A program made the translations under genes and the position numbers. This document shows positions 1-6,916 of a stretch of 54,104 nt of DNA, one piece after another; positions within the stretch are counted from its first letter, which is position 1; each line of letters starts with the position of its first letter. This DNA comes from Brevinematales bacterium (GTDB lineage: Bacteria; Spirochaetota; Brevinematia; Brevinematales; GWF1-51-8). Under the pieces are notes generated by a model that did not search any database, had not been told where the DNA came from, and was given only the letters and a program-made list of their open reading frames with translations. Location: contig JABLXV010000001.1 in assembly GCA_013177895.1 (NCBI GenBank), forward strand, positions 86,056 to 140,159, given 5' to 3'.

Positions 1-1
1 G

Positions 2-949
2 CACCAGAGCATGACTATCCCTGATTTCACGGCGTTCACCGTCCCGGCAATCGCGGGAAAGCCTACGCCGTTCTGGCCGATTATCCCGCTGATTATCGCG
101 TGCGGAAGCCTGTCCGGGTTCCATTCGCTTGTGGCGTCGGGAACGACCGCGAAACAGCTCGATAAGGAGAAGGACGCGCTGTTCATCGGGTTCGGCGGTA
201 TGCTGACCGAGGGACTCCTCGCGGCGCTGGTCGTCCTCTTAGTCGGCTCGTCGCTGTTCTTCATCGCGGGCGACAAGGCCGGAATGATCACGGGCGTAGA
301 TAATTATGTAAAAAATTATAACGCGTTCCTGAAGGCCAGCGGCGACGCGGTCGTGCTGTTCTCCAAGGCGTTCGGATACACGGTCAATAAGGCGTTCGGG
401 ATATCGGTGGCGGTAATGACCACTCTCGCCGCGCTCTGGGTGGCGTCGTTCGCGCTGACCACCCTCGACACGACGAACCGTCTCGCGCGGTATATCGTGA
501 GCGAACTCGCCGAGCCGCTGAAGAATAAGTCCGGCGGATTGTTCAAATTCCTGTCGAACCGCTGGACCGCGTCGTTCATCCCGGCGTTCCTCGGCATCGT
601 GCTCGCATGGAGCGGAACCTATACGGTCATCTGGCCTGCGTTCGGCGGAGCGAACCAGATGCTTGCGTCCATCGCGCTTATCACTATCGCGTCATGGGTG
701 ATGAAAAAGGATTTCCGGAGCGGGCTGATCGCGCTCATCCCGGCGATATTCCTATGGATCACCGTAACCGCCGCGCTGTTCTGGTACCTGATCGCGGTGA
801 CCCTGCCGTCGGTACAGGCCGCGGCGAACGCCCAGGATATTCTCACCCCGCTATTAGTCGGCATCATAGTCGCCGTCATGCTGGTACTGAACTTTATCCT
901 CATTATCGACTTCTGGAGTGTTATCCGTAAAAAACCGTCCATAGCATGA
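2..949 (+). CDS. cstA: Carbon starvation protein CstA family transporter, C-terminal part
   Basis: The reading frame is open at the left edge of the window, so this is the 3' part of a longer gene. The visible protein of about 315 residues contains the stretch PFWPIIPLIIACGSLSGFHS followed by a conserved region with TAKQLDKEKDA and GFGGMLTEG, typical of the CstA family. Several hydrophobic segments follow, and the C-terminus is a membrane helix with a short basic tail. CstA proteins are inner-membrane transporters, and characterised members take up pyruvate or peptides during carbon limitation. The substrate cannot be told from this fragment. A short gap separates it from the next gene on the same strand, so the two may be co-transcribed. 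Confidence 0.93.
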   Translation, partial: HQSMTIPDFTAFTVPAIAGKPTPFWPIIPLIIACGSLSGFHSLVASGTTAKQLDKEKDALFIGFGGMLTEGLLAALVVLLVGSSLFFIAGDKAGMITGVDNYVKNYNAFLKASGDAVVLFSKAFGYTVNKAFGISVAVMTTLAALWVASFALTTLDTTNRLARYIVSELAEPLKNKSGGLFKFLSNRWTASFIPAFLGIVLAWSGTYTVIWPAFGGANQMLASIALITIASWVMKKDFRSGLIALIPAIFLWITVTAALFWYLIAVTLPSVQAAANAQDILTPLLVGIIVAVMLVLNFILIIDFWSVIRKKPSIA

Positions 950-970
950 TGACCGAACCGGAGGGTGGAT

Positions 971-1813
971 TTGTTTCAAAAAGTAAAAGAACTGAAAATA
1001 AGGGATAACGATACCTACTTCATGGAAAGCGTGGGCGACCGGGTTGTCATCAATAAAAATTACGAGGGCATCCTCGTACTGGACAACCAGTTGACCGGGA
1101 TGAACGAAATCCCCCTGTTCCCGGGGCTGAAGATATATTCGTCGCTCTACAGTCACGCCCAGAATTCCATCCTGCTCCTCTGCCCGGAGAACGACTGCCT
1201 GATTTTCGCCGACCTCAAAGCCGGGCATTACGACATCCTCCCGATAGAAAAGCACGAGCTCGGCGTATTCAATACCCGGTTGTATGTCTGGTATGACGAT
1301 ATTATCCTGATGTCCGCGCCGGACGGGGTGTTCTACGAATACGTGCTGGGCGGGAATAAACTGACCCAGCTCGACGGTGAGGAAATCGATAACGATTATC
1401 CGAAGTTTTACACGTTCTGGAGCACCACCCGTAAATATACCCCCATCGATATATCGCATACCCCGTATGGATATATCTACGGCGACCGTATCACGCAGGA
1501 GTACGGATTCTACGATTTCGACCGGAACACCGAGCGGAATATCCGCGTCACCGACATCGAGCCGGAGGAAATCCTTTACCGGAACGGGGTTTGGGTGCTG
1601 GGGGCGGAGAACCAGATACGGATATCGACCGAGAAGGTGCGCGACGATTCGAGCTACAGCTACGATCAGACATCGGTACGCCTGCCGGAGGGGTATCATG
1701 TCAGGAAGGTGCGTTTTCTGAATTTCACCCATCACCCGCGCGTGATCGCGCTGGTCTCCGGGCCGCATATCGATTCGGATATGTATCTCGAGATTTTCGA
1801 ACTTACCCGATAG
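971..1813 (+). CDS. Protein of unknown function
   Basis: Family not recognised. About 280 residues, rich in aromatic and beta-branched residues in short alternating blocks, with no signal peptide, membrane segment or cysteine motif. That composition suggests a soluble all-beta fold, possibly propeller-like, but this is inference. The start is chosen as TTG at 971 because the Shine-Dalgarno GGAGGG at 960-965 lies 5 nt upstream. The in-frame GTG at 965 would overlap that site. It follows the cstA-like gene by about 20 bp. Its last 11 bases overlap the 3' end of the convergent queH gene. Confidence 0.7.
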   Translation: MFQKVKELKIRDNDTYFMESVGDRVVINKNYEGILVLDNQLTGMNEIPLFPGLKIYSSLYSHAQNSILLLCPENDCLIFADLKAGHYDILPIEKHELGVFNTRLYVWYDDIILMSAPDGVFYEYVLGGNKLTQLDGEEIDNDYPKFYTFWSTTRKYTPIDISHTPYGYIYGDRITQEYGFYDFDRNTERNIRVTDIEPEEILYRNGVWVLGAENQIRISTEKVRDDSSYSYDQTSVRLPEGYHVRKVRFLNFTHHPRVIALVSGPHIDSDMYLEIFELTR

Positions 1814-2405
1814 CGGGCTCGTCCATCTCCTTATCGCCGTACAGCGAGTAAAAACACCCGCAGTAGTTCTGACGGTACAGCGCCATCTCGTGCGACGTCT
1901 TAACCGAACGGTGGAAACCGTCCTGCTTCTTGAAGTCGGTCGTCAGATACTCTATCCTGAACTCGTCCTGCAACGCCTCGCCGGACTCGTTGACGGCATC
2001 GGTATTCTTCATCGGCGATAATGTCAGCGTGCTCGCGACCGCGTCGAAACCGCCCTTCTTCGCCTGTTCGAACGTCTCCCGCAGGCGCATGCTGTAGCAG
2101 TTCCGGCATCGCTCCCCGCGTTCGGGCTCCTTGCGCATCGGCTTGCTCTGGCGGAACCATTCGCCGATATTGTACCGCCCCCAGTGCAGGGGGATATCTC
2201 CCCAAAGGTGCGCGAGCTTGCGTACCTCGAGGAAACGGCGTTCCATTTCGACTTCGGGATAGATATTGGGATTATAATAAAAGAGATGGATGGAAAAATC
2301 GGGGGCGTACGGGAGCACGCGCTCCCACGGGGTTTCTTTCATCAGTGGAGGCAGACATCCTGAGAGGCAAGGCGCGCAGCAGACATGCAAAAGCAACCGT
2401 TTCAT
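1803..2405 (-). CDS. queH: Epoxyqueuosine reductase QueH
   Basis: QueH (formerly DUF208) reduces epoxyqueuosine to queuosine in the wobble position of GUN-anticodon tRNAs and replaces the cobalamin-dependent QueG. The 200-residue protein begins with LLHVCCAPC, giving the N-terminal Cys-Cys-x-x-Cys cluster. It then has YYNPNIYP, an internal RCRNCYSMRL cysteine pair, the FKKQDGFHRS segment and the C-terminal YRQNYCGCFYS motif with further cysteines. These are the family's iron-sulfur and metal ligands. The length matches the family. The gene is convergent with the unknown gene to its left and divergent from the fumarase-type gene to its right. No other queuosine gene is nearby. Confidence 0.95.
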   Translation of the reverse strand: MKRLLLHVCCAPCLSGCLPPLMKETPWERVLPYAPDFSIHLFYYNPNIYPEVEMERRFLEVRKLAHLWGDIPLHWGRYNIGEWFRQSKPMRKEPERGERCRNCYSMRLRETFEQAKKGGFDAVASTLTLSPMKNTDAVNESGEALQDEFRIEYLTTDFKKQDGFHRSVKTSHEMALYRQNYCGCFYSLYGDKEMDEPAIG

Positions 2406-2534
2406 GCCGCTACACCGCTCCTTTTATTCCCGTCCAAACCGCGCCCTTTCCCGCAAAATCCCCGCATTTTACCCTCATCCCTTGCTCCATCACCCCACAC
2501 CATTGTAAATCCGTTAAATCAATAGCGCAAGTTT

Positions 2535-2563
2535 TTGCTTTTTCAAATTTCCGGGTGTATACT
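2535..2563 (+). promoter_or_regulatory. Sigma-70-type promoter for the fumarase-beta gene
   Basis: TTGCTT (2535-2540), a 17-nt spacer and TATACT (2558-2563). It lies 28 nt ahead of the ATG at 2591, with AGAAGGGG as ribosome-binding site between. Confidence 0.6.
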
Positions 2564-2590
2564 AAGTGGCAGTTCATTTGGAGAAGGGGA

Positions 2591-3115
2591 ATGATTAAGA
2601 AACTGAATATACCTATCCGGGACGAGGAGGAACTCCTCCAGCTCGAAGCGGGCGATATGGTGCGTCTGACCGGGACTCTGTACACAGCCCGCGACCAGGC
2701 GCATAGGAAGATTCTCGACGGTATCGAGCACGGTATCGAACCCCCGTTCGACCTGAAAAACAATCTCATCTACTACTGCGGCCCCACCCCCCCGCGCGAG
2801 GACGGATTATTCGGCTCGGCCGGCCCGACTACATCGTCGCGGATGGATAAAATGACTCCGCCTCTGATCGAGCGCGGTATCCGAGGGACTATCGGCAAGG
2901 GCGAACGTTCCCCCGAGGTGCTGGAAGCATGCCGGAAGTACCGCGCGGTCTACCTAGCGGCGTTCGGCGGCGCGGGCGCGGAACTCGCCAAACGCATCAA
3001 GAAGCAGGAACTGGTGGCGTACCCGGAGCTGGGTACCGAGGCGGTGTATAAGCTCGAGGTGGAGGATTTCCCGGTGATAGTCGCGGTGGACACGAAGGGG
3101 AAGAGTATATTATAG
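2591..3115 (+). CDS. Fe-S hydro-lyase (fumarase/tartrate dehydratase) beta subunit
   Basis: A 174-residue protein of the beta region found in class I fumarases and L-tartrate dehydratases. Supporting stretches are GDMVRLTGTLYTARDQAHRK near residues 20-39, IYYCGPTPP, GSAGPTTSSRMD, a GKG turn, AAFGGAGAELAKRI, and a C-terminal ELGTEAVYKLEVEDFP. The frame is open far upstream, but the start is set at the ATG at 2591 because of its ribosome-binding site, the promoter and the family start. Two-subunit enzymes pair it with an alpha subunit carrying the [4Fe-4S] cluster, and no alpha gene is adjacent. The last 45 bp or so, including the stop region, recur in diverged form at 4200-4244 beyond the next gene. 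Confidence 0.93.
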   Translation: MIKKLNIPIRDEEELLQLEAGDMVRLTGTLYTARDQAHRKILDGIEHGIEPPFDLKNNLIYYCGPTPPREDGLFGSAGPTTSSRMDKMTPPLIERGIRGTIGKGERSPEVLEACRKYRAVYLAAFGGAGAELAKRIKKQELVAYPELGTEAVYKLEVEDFPVIVAVDTKGKSIL

Positions 3116-3121
3116 GGAATA
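3077..3121 (+). repeat. Direct repeat, left copy: 3' end of the fumarase-beta gene
   Basis: This stretch covers the last codons and stop of the fumarase-beta gene plus a few bases. It matches 4200-4244 at 39 of 45 positions without gaps. The two copies bracket the beta-lactamase-like gene. Confidence 0.85.
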
Positions 3122-3168
3122 TACTTGTATCCATTTTCATATAGAACCTGAAATATTTCGGAGAATAT

Positions 3169-4197
3169 ATGCTACTCCATGAAATATTAGACAACCATAT
3201 TGCGCGTTTTAATACCGTCCCCGGCGCGGGAATATTTTATTTCGACTCCGAAGGATACTCGACCGCATTCGCCGGTAAAAAACATATCCGGCAGGTGGAA
3301 AAAATCACCTCCAATACCCTCTTCGAAGCTGCGTCATTAACAAAGCCCCTTTTTGCTTATATTGTCATACTCATGATCGATAAAGGCATTCTCAGCCTTG
3401 ACACGCCCATCGATTTTTATATCAAGAAATACAAAATCCCGATTCTCGATTATCAGGAGTTTTTATCCGATCCCGCTTTCCTGAAAATTACCCCTCGCGC
3501 CATTCTGATTCACAGTACAGGACTACCGAACTGGATGAATATCAAAGACTACAAAGAGCTTTTGTTCGATCCGGGGGATTATTTTCAGTATTCCGGCATG
3601 AGCTATGTTTTCCTGCAATGGCTGATCGAGCGTATCACCAGTCAAAGTATCCAAGAGCTTGCGATGAAATATGTTTTCCGTCCGCTTGTTCTGAAACAGA
3701 GCGGCTTCGAATGGAGGATGGAATGGGAAAACGATCTGGCTAACGGGCATAGTTCGGACGGAGAACCGTTGGAAAAACAGCGTAAGATACAGGGAGGAGC
3801 CGCCGCGGCGCTCCTGACAACAGTGCGAGACTACGGGTTTTTCTTCCGCGATTTTGTCGATAAAATCCGAAAAAAAGAAGATGTATTCGCGCAGGTCGAT
3901 ATTCCCCAGATCAGGCGTTTCAGGAATTCGGATTTTTACTCGCAACACAGTAGTATCGCGTGGGGGCTGGGAATTGGTATGGAACTGTACGATGATGAAT
4001 GGTGGATCTGGCAGGTCGGTGCAAATCCGAATTTCTTCAACTGGGCGCTCGCGAATCCGTCCACGGGTCAAGGCGCTGTAATCTTCACCAACTCCGAGCC
4101 GGGTAATCCTGTACCCGAAGCGGTCTTGAGCGCCCTTTTCGGCGACGGCCATCCCTGCTTCGAATTTGATAAAGTTTATCTCTCGCAGAATAGTTAG
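3169..4197 (+). CDS. Beta-lactamase class C-like serine hydrolase
   Basis: A 342-residue serine hydrolase of the class C beta-lactamase / penicillin-binding-protein-like family. SLTK at residues 56-59 is the SxxK nucleophile motif, HSTGLPNW lies near 115-122, and YSGMSY at 141-146 holds the second catalytic motif tyrosine (Gly where the usual Asn stands). A GAAAALLTTVRDYGFF segment follows. There is no signal peptide, so it is probably cytoplasmic, and resistance to beta-lactams should not be assumed. The ribosome-binding site CGGAGAA precedes ATG 3169. Base composition is somewhat lower in G+C than the core genes. It lies 53 bp after the fumarase-beta stop and is followed at once by a diverged copy of that gene's 3' end. 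Confidence 0.9.
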   Translation: MLLHEILDNHIARFNTVPGAGIFYFDSEGYSTAFAGKKHIRQVEKITSNTLFEAASLTKPLFAYIVILMIDKGILSLDTPIDFYIKKYKIPILDYQEFLSDPAFLKITPRAILIHSTGLPNWMNIKDYKELLFDPGDYFQYSGMSYVFLQWLIERITSQSIQELAMKYVFRPLVLKQSGFEWRMEWENDLANGHSSDGEPLEKQRKIQGGAAAALLTTVRDYGFFFRDFVDKIRKKEDVFAQVDIPQIRRFRNSDFYSQHSSIAWGLGIGMELYDDEWWIWQVGANPNFFNWALANPSTGQGAVIFTNSEPGNPVPEAVLSALFGDGHPCFEFDKVYLSQNS

Positions 4198-4199
4198 TC

Positions 4200-4244
4200 A
4201 TCGTCGCGGCGGACACGAAGAGGAAGAGTATACTGTGGGGAATA
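4200..4244 (+). repeat. Direct repeat, right copy: relic of the fumarase-beta 3' end
   Basis: Starts three bases after the hydrolase stop codon. Translated in the matching frame it gives VIVAADTKRKSIL against VIVAVDTKGKSIL in the intact gene. The stop codon TAG has become TGG, so it is a non-functional gene end. Confidence 0.85.
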
Positions 4245-4254
4245 ACCTTTATAG

Positions 4255-4602
4255 TTAAAGGTTTTTCTTTCGAACATTTTCCATCTGTACCTTTAATTCC
4301 GGCAGTATCTCTTTTACGGTTTTCCATATTATCTCATTATTAATACCGAAATACTCATGTATCATAATATTTCTCATCGCAGTCATTTTTTTCCAATGAA
4401 TTTCAGGGAATTCCCGCTTTATTTCTGTTGGGATATGTTTAGCAGCTTCGCCGATAATTTCAAAGAGACGGGTGACTGCAAGTTGGGTCTTTGAATCGTG
4501 ATTGAATTCTTCAAATTTCATTTCACTAGTAAAATCAATTGCGTTCTTTATAGCTTCTAAAATATCATTAATAAAATCTATCACTTCTCTGTCTTTCTTC
4601 AC
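4255..4602 (-). CDS. hepT: HepT-like toxin (DUF86, HEPN ribonuclease)
   Basis: A 115-residue HEPN protein of the DUF86/HepT family. The RX4HXY motif is present as R77, H82 and Y84 (RNIMIHEY). In characterised HepT/MntA pairs R and H form the RNase site and the tyrosine is the target of AMPylation by MntA. The segment LFEIIGEAAKHIP is also typical. The start overlaps the end of the preceding MntA gene by 4 bp, indicating translational coupling with antitoxin first. Visibly richer in A+T than the core genes. It is the downstream one of two tandem HepT/MntA modules lying after the ntrX-like gene. Confidence 0.9.
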   Translation of the reverse strand: MKKDREVIDFINDILEAIKNAIDFTSEMKFEEFNHDSKTQLAVTRLFEIIGEAAKHIPTEIKREFPEIHWKKMTAMRNIMIHEYFGINNEIIWKTVKEILPELKVQMENVRKKNL

Positions 4603-4892
4603 AGATACTTTACCTCACTTAAAATATGTTTCCCGATATTCGGTTTGAGCGAATCCTTAGTCACCAAATCCACCTTTGTTTTCAACAATTTCCCGATACT
4701 ATCCCGAAGGTCAAAAAATTCAAAAAGATTGGGGTTTTCGGTGAACGATACCAATATATCCAAGTCGCTTTTTTCAGTTTGTTCGCCGCGCACATACGAC
4801 CCAAACACTCCGATTTCCCTAATATGATATTTCTGTTCCAGTAAAAGTTTTTGTGCTTGTAGAACCTCTACAATTTCAGCAAGTGTCTTCAT
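4599..4892 (-). CDS. mntA: MntA-like minimal nucleotidyltransferase antitoxin
   Basis: A 97-residue minimal nucleotidyltransferase. GVFGSYVRGE (GS at residues 31-32) and SDLDILV (D43 and D45) form the metal- and nucleotide-binding GSX10DXD signature. MntA-type antitoxins add AMP to a tyrosine of the cognate HepT and silence it. The order antitoxin then toxin with a 4-bp overlap supports that pairing. Directly upstream of the ATG lies a copy of the ntrX-like 3' end (4894-4919), which also supplies the ribosome-binding site GAGGAG. A+T-rich compared with the surrounding core genes. Confidence 0.9.
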   Translation of the reverse strand: MKTLAEIVEVLQAQKLLLEQKYHIREIGVFGSYVRGEQTEKSDLDILVSFTENPNLFEFFDLRDSIGKLLKTKVDLVTKDSLKPNIGKHILSEVKYL

Positions 4893-4893
4893 T

Positions 4894-4919
4894 CCCTACT
4901 CCTCGAACTCCAATTCCTT
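4894..4919 (-). repeat. Direct repeat: relic of the ntrX-like gene 3' end
   Basis: Matches the true 3' end of the ntrX-like gene (5550-5575) at 24 of 26 positions on the same strand. It begins immediately after the stop codon of the upstream HepT gene and ends at the ribosome-binding region of the next MntA gene. The HepT/MntA module at 4920-5547 is therefore bracketed by two copies of the host gene's end. Confidence 0.85.
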
Positions 4920-5261
4920 CTATTTAGCTTCTTCCTCTATAATACTCTCAACCTGTATTTTCAATTGAGGTATTTTACGGTTTATCGCGTCCCAGATCAT
5001 TTCATAATCGATACCGAAATAATGATGGATCAGTTTATCGCGCATCCCGGCGAGTTTCTTCCATTCTACTTCAGGGTATTTTCCCTTTATATCGTCCGGG
5101 ATATTTTTCACCGCTTCCCCGATAATCTCCGGACTTCGGATAAACGCCCTGCATAGTATTTCATTTTTTATAAAACTATCATACCCCAGATTTACCGAAT
5201 TCCTTTCCAGCACTTCCGCTTCGGTAAGTATATGCCGTAAAAATATCTTATAGTCTTTCAT
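4920..5261 (-). CDS. hepT: HepT-like toxin (DUF86, HEPN ribonuclease), second copy
   Basis: A 113-residue DUF86/HepT protein with the RX4HXY motif as R74, H79 and Y81 (RDKLIHHY) and the IIGEAVKNIP segment. It resembles the HepT at 4255-4602 in layout but is clearly divergent, so the two modules are not a recent tandem duplication. It overlaps the end of its MntA gene by 14 bp. Its stop codon is followed without a gap by the repeated ntrX-like 3' end. Confidence 0.9.
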   Translation of the reverse strand: MKDYKIFLRHILTEAEVLERNSVNLGYDSFIKNEILCRAFIRSPEIIGEAVKNIPDDIKGKYPEVEWKKLAGMRDKLIHHYFGIDYEMIWDAINRKIPQLKIQVESIIEEEAK

Positions 5262-5547
5262 ACACCGCCTCTTTCTCGATACCCGGTTTCATTAACGGGT
5301 CTATCCCTTCGGGAGTCAGGACGTCTACCTTCATCTGTAAAATATCCTCAAGAAAGAAACAGAGTTCCATATAACTGTCGAAATTTTTCCTGCCTGACTC
5401 GAATTCGACAATGAAATCTACATCGCTGTCGGGACGCTGTTCGTTCCGGGCGAACGAACCGAATATGCCGATTTTTTTTACGCCGAATCTTTTTATCCGG
5501 TCTTTATTTGACTGAATGACCTGCAATAATTCGTTTGTATTTTTCAT
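5248..5547 (-). CDS. mntA: MntA-like minimal nucleotidyltransferase antitoxin, second copy
   Basis: A 99-residue minimal nucleotidyltransferase with GIFGSFARNE and SDVDFIVEF, the GSX10DXD signature. It starts 4 nt after the ntrX-like stop codon, and the AAGGAG inside the end of that gene is its ribosome-binding site. Expression is therefore probably tied to the sensor/regulator operon. Likely antitoxin for the overlapping HepT. Confidence 0.9.
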   Translation of the reverse strand: MKNTNELLQVIQSNKDRIKRFGVKKIGIFGSFARNEQRPDSDVDFIVEFESGRKNFDSYMELCFFLEDILQMKVDVLTPEGIDPLMKPGIEKEAVYERL

Positions 5548-5549
5548 CC

Positions 5550-5575
5550 CCCTACTCCTTGAACTCCAGTTCCTT
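5550..5575 (-). repeat. Direct repeat: functional 3' end of the ntrX-like gene
   Basis: Last codons, stop and following GGG of the ntrX-like gene. It matches 4894-4919 at 24 of 26 positions. Confidence 0.85.
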
Positions 5576-6916
5576 GTCGATCTCCAGCTCCTTGATCTTC
5601 TTATGCAGGTACGTCCGTTCGATCTCCAGCGACTCCGCCGCCTTCGTGATATTCATCCCGCACTTGATGAGCCGGTTGATGATCAGACCCTTCTCGAACT
5701 GGTGCTTGGCGTCCTTCAGCGTCTGATTCTCGTACTTGGTGTCGAGATTGGCCTCCTCGGGGAAACTGCACTTCAGCACATCCTCCGGCTCGATCACCGG
5801 CGAGGGAGTCAGCACGATCAGGCGCTGGATGAAGTTGCGGAGCTCGCGGACATTGCCGGGCCATGTCTTATTCATCAGCAGGTTGACCGCGGGCTTGGAG
5901 ATTTTCACCTCGCGCCCGTTCCTAGTGGCGAATTCGTCGATAAAGAAATCGATCAGCATCGGGATATCGTCCTTCCGCTCCCGCAGCGACGGGATTTGCA
6001 CGGGGATGACGTTCAGGCGGTAGTAGAGGTCCTGGCGGAACTTCCCGGCGCGGATCGCCTCGGTCAGGTCCTTGTTGGTCGCGGCGAGCACCACCACGTC
6101 CACCTTCACCACCTCGTTGCCGCCGACACGCTCGAGCTCGCGCTCCTGAAGCACGCGCAGCACCTTCGCCTGCGCGGAAAGGCTAAGGTCGCCCACCTCG
6201 TCGAGGAAGATCGTGCCCTTATGCGCCGATTCGAACTTTCCCTTCTTCTGCTTGTGCGCGCCGGTGAACGCCCCCTTCTCATGGCCGAACAGCTCCGATT
6301 CGATCAGGGTTTCCGGGATCGCGGCGCAGTTCACCCCGACGAACGCGTGGAACTTGCGGGCGCCCTGGGTATGTATCATCCGGGCGATCATTTCCTTACC
6401 CGTACCGTTCTCCCCGGTGATCAGTACCGACGCGTTACTCTGCGCGATATTTTCCAGTTTATCGAGGATAGCCTTGATGATAGGGCTTTCGCCGATAAAC
6501 TGCACGGGCTTCTCGAGCTTCGACCGCAGGTTGATATTCTCGGTCTGTAATTCCTTGATACGTACCGCGTTACGGACAGTGCTGATGAGACGCTCCATCG
6601 ATAGCGGTTTCTCGATAAAGTCGTATGCCCCGCGCTTCATAGCGTCCACGGCGAGCTTGATATTCCCGTGGCCGGAGATAATCACCACCGGCACGATCGG
6701 GAGATCGGAATGCATGAAATCGAGCAGGTCGAGGCCTCCCTTGAACGGGAGCATCACGTCGAGGATGACCGCGTCCATATCGGTGGTCAGTATTTTCTTC
6801 TCCGCGTCCAATCCGTCGGCGGCGGTGATAACGTCGTACCCCTCGTCGTCGAGAATATCGGATATGGTATCGCGAATTGCCGGTTCGTCGTCAACCACCA
6901 GTATTTTGTTCTTCAA
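5552..6916 (-). CDS. Sigma-54-dependent response regulator, NtrX/NtrC family
   Basis: 454 residues in three parts. A receiver domain (about 1-120) has acidic D9/D10 and phosphoacceptor D53. An AAA+ sigma-54 activator domain (about 140-385) has Walker A GENGTGKE, the sigma-54-contacting GAFTGA loop and a DEVGDLS Walker B-like segment. A Fis-type helix-turn-helix sits at the C-terminus. It activates RNA polymerase holding sigma-54, and targets are unknown. The start is TTG at 6916, with AGGAGG 8 nt upstream inside the end of the kinase gene. The nearby ATG at 6921-6923 is in the kinase frame. The 26-bp overlap with the kinase suggests coupled translation. Confidence 0.93.
   Translation of the reverse strand: MKNKILVVDDEPAIRDTISDILDDEGYDVITAADGLDAEKKILTTDMDAVILDVMLPFKGGLDLLDFMHSDLPIVPVVIISGHGNIKLAVDAMKRGAYDFIEKPLSMERLISTVRNAVRIKELQTENINLRSKLEKPVQFIGESPIIKAILDKLENIAQSNASVLITGENGTGKEMIARMIHTQGARKFHAFVGVNCAAIPETLIESELFGHEKGAFTGAHKQKKGKFESAHKGTIFLDEVGDLSLSAQAKVLRVLQERELERVGGNEVVKVDVVVLAATNKDLTEAIRAGKFRQDLYYRLNVIPVQIPSLRERKDDIPMLIDFFIDEFATRNGREVKISKPAVNLLMNKTWPGNVRELRNFIQRLIVLTPSPVIEPEDVLKCSFPEEANLDTKYENQTLKDAKHQFEKGLIINRLIKCGMNITKAAESLEIERTYLHKKIKELEIDKELEFKE

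Noticed and set aside
5516-6550. Long plus-strand frame opposite the response regulator
   Set aside because: It is the antisense of a strongly conserved NtrC-family gene, has no family motifs and a biased composition of the kind seen in shadow frames.
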